Positions 51,920 through 60,374 of a stretch of 64,000 bases of DNA are shown here, one piece after another (positions within the stretch are counted from its first letter, which is position 1; each line of letters begins with the position of its first letter). The stretch spans positions 1-64,000 of the forward strand of contig JAVZVD010000002.1 of NCBI GenBank assembly GCA_038878695.1. The letters are read 5' to 3'. Source of the stretch: Fervidicoccaceae archaeon (GTDB taxonomy: Archaea > Thermoproteota > Thermoprotei_A > Sulfolobales > Fervidicoccaceae). The notes beneath the pieces were generated by a model. It was not told the origin of the DNA and did not search any database. It saw nothing but the letters and a program-made list of their open reading frames with translations. The position numbers were made by a program, and so were the translations under genes.

Positions 51920-52702
51920 TTGCCGAGGATCGGCGTGGTCTTTAGTCGGCGAGACCCGGCGGGCTCCGGCGCGGCGAAGATTCTCTCTGAGCTGTTGAGC
52001 CGCGGCGAGAGCTCGAGCGACGTCCTCTTGGCCGGATTCGAGGAGGACGTGGTAGACTTCGAGTTCCTCCGAGGAGCCGACGAATTCATCATTCTCTCGA
52101 AGCACAGGAGCGAGGCGGAGATCCCTTGCTTGACGGTCCACCACCCGGGCAATCCCACGCCTCGCGCCCAACTCGGCGGGAAGCCCTGCTCTTTAGCCTG
52201 GAGCTCCCCGGTTCTCTCCTACGAGATATTACGGGAGATGGTCAAGGAGGCAAGAGGATCGATAGAGGTTACGTACGAGGTCACGCATCACGGGCCCACG
52301 GAGGTCCCGAAGCCCGTAGTCTTCGCCGAGATAGGCAGCACTCCGAGGGAGTGGAGCAGCGAAGAGCTCCAGAGGGCTCTGGCGAGAGCGATCGAGACGA
52401 CGATCTCGAGGCTGAGAGAGGGCTCCGGGAGTCGCTGCAGGAGGGCCATCGGGATAGGGGGAGGGCACTACGCGCGCGCGTTCACCAGGATGGCTCTCGA
52501 GGAGGGCTACTGCTTCGGGCACATACTCGCCAAGCACGCGGTTAGAGAGGGGCTGTGCCCCGACGCGCTCGAGCAGGCGATCGACAAGAACCTCGGCGGG
52601 GTCGAGGAGATAGTGCTCGAGAAGAAAGCCGGCCCGAGCGAGTTCAGGAGGAGCGTGGCGGAGCTGGCCTCGAGGAGAGGCCTCGAGCTCACGGTAATCT
52701 AG
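51920..52702 (+). CDS. dtdA: D-aminoacyl-tRNA deacylase (archaeal type)
   Basis: 260 residues. Hydrolyses D-aminoacyl-tRNA, recycling tRNAs mischarged with D-amino acids. FIILSKHRSEAEIPCLTVHHPGNP, EVTHHGPTEV, FAEIGSTPREW and GIGGGHYARAFTRMALEEGYCFGHILAKHA are the DTD2/DtdA signature, with histidines likely to bind zinc. TTG at 51920 is chosen because conserved sequence (RIGVVFSRRDPAGSGAA) begins right after it; the upstream 42 codons in frame lie opposite the divergent gene. Confidence 0.93.
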   Translation: MPRIGVVFSRRDPAGSGAAKILSELLSRGESSSDVLLAGFEEDVVDFEFLRGADEFIILSKHRSEAEIPCLTVHHPGNPTPRAQLGGKPCSLAWSSPVLSYEILREMVKEARGSIEVTYEVTHHGPTEVPKPVVFAEIGSTPREWSSEELQRALARAIETTISRLREGSGSRCRRAIGIGGGHYARAFTRMALEEGYCFGHILAKHAVREGLCPDALEQAIDKNLGGVEEIVLEKKAGPSEFRRSVAELASRRGLELTVI

Positions 52703-52962
52703 ACCGCGATCAGAGTGACGGTCTTCACGACTTCGTCGAGCCCTCTTATCCCGGAGACCAGTTTGTCGAGAGCCCTCAGGTCTCTGGCCTCGACCGTGAC
52801 CACGAGGTCGTACTCGCCGAAGACGGGCTTGGCGTCGACCCAGACGTCGCCCTCCATCTCACCGGCCAGTCTCTCTATCTTCTCCTTGACCTTGTGCTCT
52901 GTCCCCACTCTCGTCACCACTAAGACGAAGGCACCCAAGCCTCGCTCAGACACGAGGGGCAC
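52699..52962 (-). CDS. Lrp/AsnC ligand-binding (RAM) domain protein without DNA-binding domain
   Basis: 87 residues: GAFVLVVTRVGTEHKVKEKIERL...VFGEYDLVVTVEARDLRALDKLVSGIRGLDEVVKTVTLIAV, the RAM domain that binds amino acids in Lrp regulators. The helix-turn-helix is absent. Such small stand-alone RAM proteins occur in archaea and can modulate full-length regulators or enzymes. Its stop overlaps the deacylase stop. ATG start 52962; an AT-rich stretch (GGTATAAATGG) lies upstream. Confidence 0.85.
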   Translation of the reverse strand: MPLVSERGLGAFVLVVTRVGTEHKVKEKIERLAGEMEGDVWVDAKPVFGEYDLVVTVEARDLRALDKLVSGIRGLDEVVKTVTLIAV

Positions 52963-53062
52963 CCCTCATTATAGTGCTCTCGAGGTATAAATGGAAAGAA
53001 GCAGCTAGAGCTCCACCGCGCCAATACTAATAAGGGGAGGCGCTCAACGACGTGGTCGAGGA

Positions 53063-53169
53063 GCCGCCGTAGCTCAGCCCGGTAGAGCGCCGGCCTCGTA
53101 CGGGCGCGAGAGGCTCGGGTCGCCGACCGGGAAAGCCGGTGGCCGCGGGTTCGAATCCCGCCGGCGGCT
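53063..53169 (+). tRNA. tRNA-Thr (CGT) with anticodon-loop intron
   Basis: Acceptor GCCGCCG (53063-53069) pairs with CGGCGGC (53162-53168); T arm GCGGG/TTCGAAT/CCCGC (53145-53161); anticodon stem CCGGC/GCCGG; anticodon CGT at 53097-53099. A 33-base intron (about 53101-53133) follows position 37. Mature length 74; discriminator T, with CCA encoded at 53170-53172. TATA-like AATACTAATAAGG lies about 30 bases upstream. Confidence 0.92.
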
Positions 53170-53196
53170 CCACGAAAGCTAGCAAGGAACAAATCG

Positions 53197-54189
53197 ATGG
53201 CGCTCGAGACCTCGAGGCTCTGCGACCTGTGCGGTCGTCGAGGCGCCTATGTCTATCAGGCGTACGCGTCTCGAGTCCTCTGCGCGCAGTGCCTCATAGA
53301 TGACGTGATCGAGAGAGCGAAGCTCACGATATCGAGATACAACATGGTGTCCCCGGGAGATAATGTGGCTCTCGCTCTCAGCGGAGGCAAAGACAGTCTA
53401 GTGCTCTTAGATGCGCTGGTGAGGATAATCGAGCCCAGCAGGCTGATCGGAATATCGATCATCGAGGGGATAAGAGGCTATACGAGAGAGGAGGACGTGG
53501 AGAGGACGAGGAGGCTGGCGCGCGAGCTGGGCGTCGACGTTGTCACGGCAACTTTCAGAGAATTCTATGGCGCGAGCCTTAGCGAGATGATAGACGCCGC
53601 GAGGGCTCGAGGAGCGGCTCAGAGCCCCTGCACATTCTGCGGAGTATTGAGGCGCAGAGCCATAAATTCCGTTGCTAGAGAGCTAGGCGCCACCAAGGTG
53701 GCCACGGCTCACAACCTCGACGACGAGGTCCAGACCGCGCTGATCAATCTGCTTCGCGGCGACGTCTACAGATTGGCCCGCCTCAGCCCCCTCGCTCCTC
53801 GCCTCAGCGAGCTCTTCGTCCAGAGGATCAAGCCTCTGAGACGCGTGTACGAGTGGGAGATAGTGTTTTACGCGAATGCGCGCGGCTTCCCCTTCCAAGA
53901 GATCGACTGCCCCTATATAGTCGAGGCCCCCACGGCTAGAGCTAGGCTGAGGAGGACGCTCTACTCTATCGAGTGGGAGAGGCCCGGAACTCTCATGAGG
54001 CTCCTGGACGCCCTCGACGAGCTCGCCGCTAGGCTTCTGCCCGAAGTCGAGAGGCACGGGAGGCTCCCGGTGTGCTCCGTCTGCGGCGAGCCGACGAGTC
54101 GGGGGAGGGAGCTCTGCAAGACCTGCGAGCTGCTCTCGTCGATCGCGGGGGGAGCTACTCGGAGCGGTGGCGGCGCGAGCGCTCTGTAG
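53197..54189 (+). CDS. tRNA 2-thiolation enzyme, TtuA/Ncs6 family
   Basis: 330 residues. N-terminal zinc finger (RLCDLCGRR...LCAQCLID), PP-loop ATP site LALSGGKDSLVLLDAL, CTFCGVLRRRAIN with cysteines for an Fe-S cluster, ATAHNLDDEVQTALINLLRGD, and a C-terminal zinc finger (PVCSVCGEPTS...CKTCELL). This is the TtuA/Ncs6 layout, adding sulfur to tRNA uridines (position 54 or 34). A paralogue lies at 61-62 kb, so the pair may divide the two positions. ATG start, 25 bases after tRNA-Thr CCA. 3' end overlaps DUF211. Confidence 0.9.
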   Translation: MALETSRLCDLCGRRGAYVYQAYASRVLCAQCLIDDVIERAKLTISRYNMVSPGDNVALALSGGKDSLVLLDALVRIIEPSRLIGISIIEGIRGYTREEDVERTRRLARELGVDVVTATFREFYGASLSEMIDAARARGAAQSPCTFCGVLRRRAINSVARELGATKVATAHNLDDEVQTALINLLRGDVYRLARLSPLAPRLSELFVQRIKPLRRVYEWEIVFYANARGFPFQEIDCPYIVEAPTARARLRRTLYSIEWERPGTLMRLLDALDELAARLLPEVERHGRLPVCSVCGEPTSRGRELCKTCELLSSIAGGATRSGGGASAL

Positions 54190-54442
54190 ACCTCGCCGCG
54201 ATGACCTGGTCCACTCCGTGAATCACTGCGCCCAACTTCTCGAGGCTCTCCTTAACAGACTCGAAGTCTATGGCTTCGCCCTCCAGCGTCACGATCAGAG
54301 TGACCGTGTCTACGTCGAACTCCTTGACCACGATCTCGACCTTCTCGACGCCCTCCAAGCTCTCTAAGGCGAGAGCCATCTCCTCGATGCCTAGCCCCCG
54401 CAGGGGCTTGAGGACATCTAACACGAGCTTCCTCAAGGGCAA
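54155..54442 (-). CDS. DUF211-family protein
   Basis: 95 residues. RKLVLDVLKPLRGLGIEEMALALESLEGVEKVEIVVKEFDVDTVTLIVTLEGEAIDFE is the archaeal DUF211 ferredoxin-like fold, known to bind metal ions but with no assigned role. The C-terminal tail after HGVDQVIAARS is not conserved. Overlaps the sulfurtransferase gene 3' end by 35 bases (convergent). Confidence 0.88.
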   Translation of the reverse strand: MPLRKLVLDVLKPLRGLGIEEMALALESLEGVEKVEIVVKEFDVDTVTLIVTLEGEAIDFESVKESLEKLGAVIHGVDQVIAARSTERSRRHRSE

Positions 54443-54478
54443 GACCGGGCCTCCCCCCGCTCGGCGGCTTAGTATCGC

Positions 54479-55516
54479 TCACCGCTGCCGCTCGGCGGGA
54501 CTCAACCTCTTCTCGATAAACTTCGCCTGGCCGTGCTGATTCCAGACGACTCTCACCGAGAGTTGTCTCGGTTTACGCGGCTCCTCGAGCGGTAATAGGT
54601 GCTCGACCGAGGCCCCCGGTTCCAGCACTCCCACGTGCTTCCTGGAGACGGTTTGTCCCAGCGCTAGAACCACTATCTGAACCGAGCAGGCCTGAGCCGA
54701 CCCCGTGTTCTTGACCCTCACGAGGAGACCCCTCTCCTCGACGCTGGCGTCTACTTCAATGTGGGGCCCAGCTTCCGTGGTTGAGTAGTACACGATGCTT
54801 GGGACGAAGAGATAGGACTGCGAGAAGCCGTGAGGGACTCTCAGGACTACGTCGTCGGCTCGCTCGAGCTCTACCTCGAAATCTTGGACCGAGCTCGTGA
54901 CTTGGAGGCGCTTGGCACCCTCGCTCCCCAGCACCTCAATGACCCCGTTCTGATCCGGCGAGAAGGCCACGAAGCTCAGCGCGCTCCTCGAGGCCTCGCC
55001 GCCCAGCCCGTCTATCTCTAGGGCCTCGCCGGGCGCGAGCTTGAAGCATCCTCCCACGTACTTTATCGAGCTCCTGCAGCCCGTCGAGGCAAGGATCTTC
55101 ACGAGCGAGACCGACAGGAGCCTGACCGGATCTGACGCGGTCCACGAGACGTCGAGCACGTGGCTTTCTCTGCCGGGGTCTCTCCTGATTATCGGAGAGA
55201 CGTCGAATATTATCGAGGCTAGCTCTAGACCTCGCTTATCTACTACGGAGCAGCTGGGGGAGAACATGCGAGCGAGGGGGACCCCATCGATTCTGAGCCT
55301 CCACGATCTCATCGACGAGGCTCTCGACAACGTAGTAACTTCGAGAAATGCCCCGACGACGTCGGAGGCGGGGGCGGAGGGAGCGTGTAGGCTCACTCTG
55401 AGCCTGTCGGGGTTACCCGCTCCCCCGAGGGATCTATCGAGGGGCGCGTGCACTACTCTGCTGGCGGCCTCGAACGTTCCCGCGAATATAACGCTCTTCG
55501 AGCCCACGAGTAGCAC
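54479..55516 (-). CDS. Hypothetical beta-rich protein
   Basis: 345 residues from GTG 55516 (GTG 55507 is an alternative). Serial beta-sandwich-like stretches (LRVSLHAPSAPASDVVGAFLEV, LLVRVKNTGSAQACSVQIVVLALGQ), the last resembling a CARDB-like adhesion or carrier module. Two cysteines are near residues 147 and 158. No signal peptide is evident, so location is uncertain. A TATA-like GGATATACTTT (about 55543-55553) lies about 30 bases upstream. No family recognised. Confidence 0.6.
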   Translation of the reverse strand: MLLVGSKSVIFAGTFEAASRVVHAPLDRSLGGAGNPDRLRVSLHAPSAPASDVVGAFLEVTTLSRASSMRSWRLRIDGVPLARMFSPSCSVVDKRGLELASIIFDVSPIIRRDPGRESHVLDVSWTASDPVRLLSVSLVKILASTGCRSSIKYVGGCFKLAPGEALEIDGLGGEASRSALSFVAFSPDQNGVIEVLGSEGAKRLQVTSSVQDFEVELERADDVVLRVPHGFSQSYLFVPSIVYYSTTEAGPHIEVDASVEERGLLVRVKNTGSAQACSVQIVVLALGQTVSRKHVGVLEPGASVEHLLPLEEPRKPRQLSVRVVWNQHGQAKFIEKRLSPAERQR

Positions 55517-55605
55517 CGAAGAAGTGTGGAGCTCGGGAAAGTATATCCTTTGGGCCCCTCATAGTCATTGGAGCTCTATCTAGGTCTAGGCTCGCGACCG
55601 TGCCC

Positions 55606-56340
55606 TCATATGTCACGAGCTACCCGTCGTGCAGAATAGGAGCTCACCGCGACGCCGCGCTTAGACCAATACCGCTCCGGGAACCTCTCCACGGGTCCCT
55701 TGATCATCGTGGCGACGCCATCGATCAACCGCTATTCCAAAGCTCGTAGTTCCCTGCGCTTCGGCTTTTTCTGCGCACGAAGCATGGCGGTCTCCCGTCG
55801 CGCTTAGTATCGAAGAGCACTTCGGATTCGTAGCGGATCGCGGAGCCCATCCCCTCCAGGGCAACAGCGCCGTCTTGTTCAAAGCTCTAGCGCTTTTTGC
55901 CGCTGCGCGGAACGCTCCGGCGAGCTCGCGCTCGCTGAGCACCGAGAGGAGGACCTCTGTGGATCTCTCCAAAGAAGATGGGCTCCCCCCTCCCGTCGAG
56001 CGAGAGCGCGTGGAGCGGCTTCGGAAGCTCACGGACGCGGGGCCTTTCGATCGAGCTGGGTCGAGCCGCTGGGGGTCAGCTCAACGTAGGCTCTCAGAGC
56101 CCTGCCGCTCTCTCGCTATTAAGATTAGCCGCGGAGATTAAGCCCTCGCTCTCAACACGATCCTCGACGCGCTCGTCGAGCGCGTCGAAATTCTGGAGCC
56201 TCGAGGCTCAGAGCGACGGCAGAGATAGCGGGACCGGAAGGAGATAAAATACCGAGGAAAGGGTCCTCCGCCCCCAGAGCGTCGGAGAGGCTTTCGGCCC
56301 TTACGGCGAGCCACCGAGCCGTTTCGCTCTCGATGAACAA
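55606..56340 (-). pseudogene. Decayed gene, family not recognised
   Basis: No frame is open throughout, but protein-like stretches follow one another in changing frames on the minus strand: FIESETARWLAVRAESLSDA, LGILSPSGPAISAVALSLEA, NFDALDERVEDRV, RAYVELTPSGSTQLDRK, PLHALSLDGRGEPIFFGEIH, SERELAGAFRAAAKSARALN, GSAIRYESEVLFDTKRDG and DGVATMIKGPVERFPERYWS. At least five frame changes are needed. Codon character matches the neighbours. I could not identify the parent family. It ends 21 bases before the carboxyltransferase gene. Confidence 0.5.
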
Positions 56341-56362
56341 AAACTTTCGATAGGAAAATCAA

Positions 56363-57937
56363 TCAGAGAGGGATGTTTCCGTGTTTCCTGAGCGGAGGGT
56401 TCATCCTCAATTCTCTCTTGCTCAGGAGTAGCTCCAGCGTTCTCGCGAGCTTGGGCCTAGTCTCGCTGGGCTCGATCACGTCGTCGACGTAGCCTCGAGA
56501 GGCCGCGAAGAATGGCGTGGCGAGCTTCTCCCTATACTCGCGCTCGAAGGACTCGAGCAGCTCCCTCCTCCTCTCCTCGCTCCCGGCGGCCTCCAACTCC
56601 TTCCTATGAATTATCTCCGCCGCCTCTTTCGGCCCCATCACGGCTATCTCGGCCGTGGGCCAAGCGACGACGTAGTCGGCCCCGAGGTGTTTGCTCGCCA
56701 TAGCTATGTAAGCTCCGCCGTAGGCCTTCCTAGTTATAACCGTGAGCTTAGGCACCGTGGCCTCGCTATACGCGTAGAGCACTTTGGCCCCATGTCTGAT
56801 TATCCCTCCGTGCTCCTGTCTCGTCCCGGGAAGATAGCCGGGCGTGTCGACGAACGTGACTATCGGCACGTTGAACGCGTCGCAGAACCTGACGAACCTC
56901 GCTATCTTGTCCGAGGAGTCTATGTCCAGGACTCCAGCCATGAACTCCGGATTATTGGCCACGACGCCGACGACGCGCCCGCTCAGCCTCCCGAAGCCCA
57001 CTATCGCGTTTCTAGCCCACGTGGCGTGGACCTCGAGGAACGTGTCGTGGTCGAGGACTCTCTCGATGATTTCTCGCATGCTGTAGGGCTTCTGGGGGTC
57101 GCTCGGCACGATCGCGTCGAGCTCGGGATCTCTCCTCTCCGGGTCATCGCCCGTGTCGACGTAGGGCGGGTCCTCGGCGTTATTGCTCGGCAGATAGCTC
57201 AAGAGCCTCCTCACGAGGGCCAGGGCGTCCTCATCGCTCTCAGCGACGAAGTGCGCCACGCCGCTCTTCGAGGCGTGGACGTCGGCTCCCCCCAATTGGA
57301 AGTGATCGACCTCCTCGCCTATAGCGGCCTTAACCACTCTGGGACCCGTGACGTACATGAAGCTCGTTCTCTTGACCATCACCACGAAGTCCGTCAGAGC
57401 AGGCGAGTAGACTGCTCCGCCCGCGCAGGGGCCCATTATTGCGGAGATCTGGGGAATCACGCCCGAGGCCATCACATTCATGTAGAAGATCTCGCCATAC
57501 CCCTTGAGGCTGTCTATTCCCTCCTGGATCCTGGCCCCCCCAGAGTCGTTCAGGAACACTATAGGAACTCCACAGCTCAGAGCCAACTGCGCGATCTTCA
57601 CAATTTTGGCGGCGTGCATCTCGCCGAGAGAGCCTCCCATGAAGGTGAAGTCCTGGGCCGCCACGGCGACCTTCCTCCCGGCGACCTCACCGAACCCCAC
57701 GACGACGCCGTCGCCATAGACTCTCCTCTCTTCCATTCCGAATCCGTGCGCTCTGTGCGTGACGAACGCGTCTATCTCGACGAAGCTCCCCGGGTCGAGC
57801 AACAGCTCTATCCTCTCTCGCGCGGTTAGCTTCCCTCTCTCGTGCTGCTTAGCTATCTCCTCGGGCCCTCCGCCTAGCCTCGCCCTCTCTCTGGCCCTCC
57901 TCAGCTCCGCTATCTCGCGTCTAACCTCCGAGCCCAA
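56363..57937 (-). CDS. mmdA: Acyl-CoA carboxyltransferase subunit (methylmalonyl-CoA decarboxylase alpha / propionyl-CoA carboxylase beta)
   Basis: 524 residues from TTG 57937. Transfers CO2 between an acyl-CoA and biotin. Crotonase-type halves with FLNDSGGARIQEG, GPCAGGAVYSPALTDF (N-terminal oxyanion hole), FVDTPGYLPGTRQEHGG and KAYGGAYIAMASK (C-terminal) are complete. With carrier and OadB/MmdB-type genes next door, the Na+-pumping decarboxylase role is favoured over an ATP-dependent carboxylase; no biotin carboxylase is seen. TTG is chosen because TTTAATTACC near 58005-58015 would fall inside a longer protein. Confidence 0.9.
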   Translation of the reverse strand: MGSEVRREIAELRRARERARLGGGPEEIAKQHERGKLTARERIELLLDPGSFVEIDAFVTHRAHGFGMEERRVYGDGVVVGFGEVAGRKVAVAAQDFTFMGGSLGEMHAAKIVKIAQLALSCGVPIVFLNDSGGARIQEGIDSLKGYGEIFYMNVMASGVIPQISAIMGPCAGGAVYSPALTDFVVMVKRTSFMYVTGPRVVKAAIGEEVDHFQLGGADVHASKSGVAHFVAESDEDALALVRRLLSYLPSNNAEDPPYVDTGDDPERRDPELDAIVPSDPQKPYSMREIIERVLDHDTFLEVHATWARNAIVGFGRLSGRVVGVVANNPEFMAGVLDIDSSDKIARFVRFCDAFNVPIVTFVDTPGYLPGTRQEHGGIIRHGAKVLYAYSEATVPKLTVITRKAYGGAYIAMASKHLGADYVVAWPTAEIAVMGPKEAAEIIHRKELEAAGSEERRRELLESFEREYREKLATPFFAASRGYVDDVIEPSETRPKLARTLELLLSKRELRMNPPLRKHGNIPL

Positions 57938-58047
57938 GCTATCGACCTCGACCGACGACTTCGAGGCGACCGCGGCTAAATAACGTCGCGAGCTCCTGGC
58001 AATGGTAATTAAAGCCGAGAGCCCCTCCACGCGCTAGGTGCGCCGGG

Positions 58048-58440
58048 CTGGCGACCGGAGCGGAGGCCTCGGGCGGGCTCGAGTCGGGCGCGATCCTAGC
58101 GGTCTCGGGCCTAATCATCACGTTTGCCGTCTTGGGGATCCTGGCCCTAGCGCTGAAGCTCATGTCGTCCCTCGCTTCGAAGCTCGAGAGATCCCGAGAA
58201 AGGGTCGGAGAGATCTCGAGCTTGGAGCCTCGTCCGGCTCTCGGCGGAGAGGACGAGGTGGAGCTGGCGGCGATAGCCGCAGCCCTCGCCACTCACTTGA
58301 GCGGGGTCGCGAGGAGGAGCCGAGCAGTCGAGTCGATGCCGAGAGCCTGGGTGATGGCGTGGAGAGCGAGAGCCGTCGAGGGCCTCCGCGAGGTCGCGTG
58401 GAGGCGAGGGAGAATTGCTCGAGAGAGAGCTCGTAGTTAG
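58048..58440 (+). CDS. Small membrane subunit of Na+-translocating decarboxylase (gamma/OadG-like)
   Basis: About 130 residues: one membrane segment (ILAVSGLIITFAVLGILALALKL) near the N-terminus, then a charged cytoplasmic helix and tail. Position before the carrier and OadB-type genes, and the single-span layout, match the gamma (OadG) subunit that anchors the complex. The frame lacks ATG, GTG or TTG between the preceding stop (58006) and the membrane segment; CTG at 58048 is only a placeholder start, and TTG 58132 would cut the membrane span. Overlaps the next gene by 26 bases. Confidence 0.65.
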   Translation: MATGAEASGGLESGAILAVSGLIITFAVLGILALALKLMSSLASKLERSRERVGEISSLEPRPALGGEDEVELAAIAAALATHLSGVARRSRAVESMPRAWVMAWRARAVEGLREVAWRRGRIARERARS

Positions 58441-58870
58441 AGTGGGCGGCAGGGAGTACAGGGCCTTAGTCCGAGAGATCGAGCCCAACAAATACGTCGT
58501 GAGGATAGAGGGCAGAGAGATCTCGGTGGAGATCACCCCGACCTCGCCCAGGCCTCGAGCGACGTCGACTCCCTCGAGCGCCGCGCCGACCGCTCTCGCT
58601 CCGCCCGCCGAGGCCCCTAGTCCTCTCCCCAGGGGGGCCGAGGCTCTCGGCCCGACCATAGAGGCCCCGGTCCCCGGCAAGATACTGACGATCCGAGCGG
58701 GTCCCGGCGACCTGCTCGAGAGAGGAGCGGTCGTGCTGACTATGGAGTCAATGAAAATGGAGCTCGAGATAAGAGCTCCGGCGAAGTGCAGGGTCAAGGA
58801 GGTCCTCGTGAAGCCGGGAGACTTCGTGGAGGTCGGCTCCCCGCTCGTGAGGATAGAGGAGGTGGTGTGA
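58415..58870 (+). CDS. Biotin carboxyl carrier protein (biotinyl domain)
   Basis: 151 residues from TTG 58415. An N-terminal beta-rich part (REYRALVREIEPNKYVVRIEGRE), a flexible Ala/Pro/Ser linker, and a C-terminal biotinyl domain with VPGKILTIRAGPGDLLERGAVVLTMESMKMELE; the biotin lysine is K in ESMKM (usually AMKM). It carries CO2 between the carboxyltransferase and the membrane subunit. Coupled to the OadB/MmdB gene by a GTGA overlap. It should be the substrate of the ligase at 45 kb. Confidence 0.92.
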   Translation: MLERELVVRVGGREYRALVREIEPNKYVVRIEGREISVEITPTSPRPRATSTPSSAAPTALAPPAEAPSPLPRGAEALGPTIEAPVPGKILTIRAGPGDLLERGAVVLTMESMKMELEIRAPAKCRVKEVLVKPGDFVEVGSPLVRIEEVV

Positions 58871-60120
58871 GGCTGCAGAGCGGCATCGTTGAGGCCTTCG
58901 CGGGCTTTTTGGCGAGCACAGGCCTGGCCAACGCCACGGCATATCACGCGGTCTTCATCGCCGTTGGCGTCTTGCTGTTGTACCTCGCATTGGCGAGGAG
59001 AGTCGAGCCTCTCTTGTTGACTGGGATAGGCGTCGGTATGATATTGGCCAACATACCCATGGCCCACTTGGCTGCTCCGCCGGAGACGCTGAAGCCCGGA
59101 GAGCCGATCACGCTGAGGGACCTGGTCGAGGGCGGGGCCGGCCCCCTCTTCGTGCTATACTACGTGCTCGTTCAAACCGAGATAATACCATTGCTGATCT
59201 TCGTGGGCCTCGGGGCGCTGACGGACTTCAGGCCGCTCATAGCTCAGCCCTATACGTTCCTGCTGGGAGCGGCCGCTCAACTAGGAGTGTTCGTCGCGAT
59301 GCTCGGGTCTCTCGCCATGGGCTTCAGACTGAACGAGGCGGCCAGCATAGGCATAATCGGAGGCGCCGACGGTCCCACAACGATCTATACGACGGTCAAG
59401 CTAGCTCCCTACATGCTGGGGCCTATAGCGCTGGCGGCTTACACCTACATGGCGCTCGTGCCTATAATTCAGCCCCCGATAATCAGGCTGATCCCCGCGA
59501 AGCACAGAGCCGTCAAGATGAGGCCTCCCAGGCAGGTGGGGAGACTGGAGGCTTTGCTGTTCCCCGTGGTGCTCGCTCTCGGCGTAGGATTGCTCGTGCC
59601 TCGAGCTGCCCCGATCGTGGGCATGATAGCCCTCGGCAACGTCCTCCGCGAGAGCGGCGTGACGGAGGTGGTGGAGAGGCTCAGCAAGACCGCCTCCAAC
59701 GAGCTCATGAACGTGCTCACGCTCCTGCTCACACTTATCGTCGGGTCCACCATGAGCGTCGACATGATGACCTACTACTCGACCGCCATGGGGATACCGC
59801 TCGAGGAGCTCCTCGCTAAGTTCGCTCTGGTCTTCCTCTGGGGCCTCCTCTCCTTCGTCTTCTCGACGCTGGGCGGAGTAGCTCTAGGCGAGCTGCTCTA
59901 CATCGTGACGGGCGGCAAGGTCAATCCAATAATAGGGGCCGCCGGCGTCTCGGCCGTCCCCATGTCGGCTAGGGTCTGCCAGAGAGAGGCCCAGAGGGTC
60001 GACCCGACCAACTTCGTGTTGATGAATGCCATGGGCCCCAACGTGGCCGGCGTCATAGGGACGGCGACGGTCGCCGGGATATACATCGATTACGTGATTA
60101 GGGTCGTGAGCGGGCCCTGA
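58867..60120 (+). CDS. mmdB: Na+-translocating decarboxylase beta subunit (OadB/MmdB type)
   Basis: 417 residues from GTG 58867, about ten membrane spans. EAASIGIIGGADGPTTIYTTVKLAP is the hallmark segment carrying the Asp essential for carboxybiotin decarboxylation and Na+ transport; FRPLIAQPYTFLLGAAAQLGVF and GAAGVSAVPMSARVCQREAQ are also characteristic. It decarboxylates carboxybiotin while exporting Na+. The acyl-CoA or oxaloacetate substrate is set by the alpha subunit; the divergent alpha gene is of the acyl-CoA type. Confidence 0.94.
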   Translation: MRLQSGIVEAFAGFLASTGLANATAYHAVFIAVGVLLLYLALARRVEPLLLTGIGVGMILANIPMAHLAAPPETLKPGEPITLRDLVEGGAGPLFVLYYVLVQTEIIPLLIFVGLGALTDFRPLIAQPYTFLLGAAAQLGVFVAMLGSLAMGFRLNEAASIGIIGGADGPTTIYTTVKLAPYMLGPIALAAYTYMALVPIIQPPIIRLIPAKHRAVKMRPPRQVGRLEALLFPVVLALGVGLLVPRAAPIVGMIALGNVLRESGVTEVVERLSKTASNELMNVLTLLLTLIVGSTMSVDMMTYYSTAMGIPLEELLAKFALVFLWGLLSFVFSTLGGVALGELLYIVTGGKVNPIIGAAGVSAVPMSARVCQREAQRVDPTNFVLMNAMGPNVAGVIGTATVAGIYIDYVIRVVSGP

Positions 60121-60226
60121 GCAAGCGACGATCGACGGACGAGAGGGGCCCTCCGCCGTCCTATCGGAGCCGATTCTAGAGCTCAACGCCAGGACCCTCA
60201 GACTGTTCCGAGGTTCGGCTACTCGA

Positions 60227-60300
60227 TGGGGCCGCGGGGATTTGAACCCCGGACCACGAGGGCCCAAGCCTCGCATCCTGCCAGGCTAGACGACGGCCCC
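60227..60300 (-). tRNA. tRNA-Pro (TGG)
   Basis: Read on the minus strand: acceptor GGGGCCG (60300-60294) pairs with CGGCCCC (60234-60228), discriminator A at 60227; anticodon stem CGAGG/CCTCG around loop CTTGGGC with anticodon TGG; T loop TTCAAAT. 74 bases, no intron. CCA is not encoded. A TATA-like ATTTTAAGG lies about 30 bases upstream (60326-60334). Confidence 0.95.
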
Positions 60301-60374
60301 CATAGGAGCCCGGTGCCCCGGAGCCTTAAAATCGTTCTCAACGAGCACTCGGAGGCTCGAGCTCGGTGAGCTAG

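Noticed and set aside
56606-57829. A 407-codon frame on the plus strand
   Set aside because: It lies wholly opposite the carboxyltransferase gene, has no family features, and is a mirror of its codon pattern.
58038-58436. GTG 58038 as start of the small decarboxylase subunit
   Set aside because: It is in a different frame whose product is Arg/Gly/Ser-rich without a membrane span; the membrane-spanning frame is the credible one.
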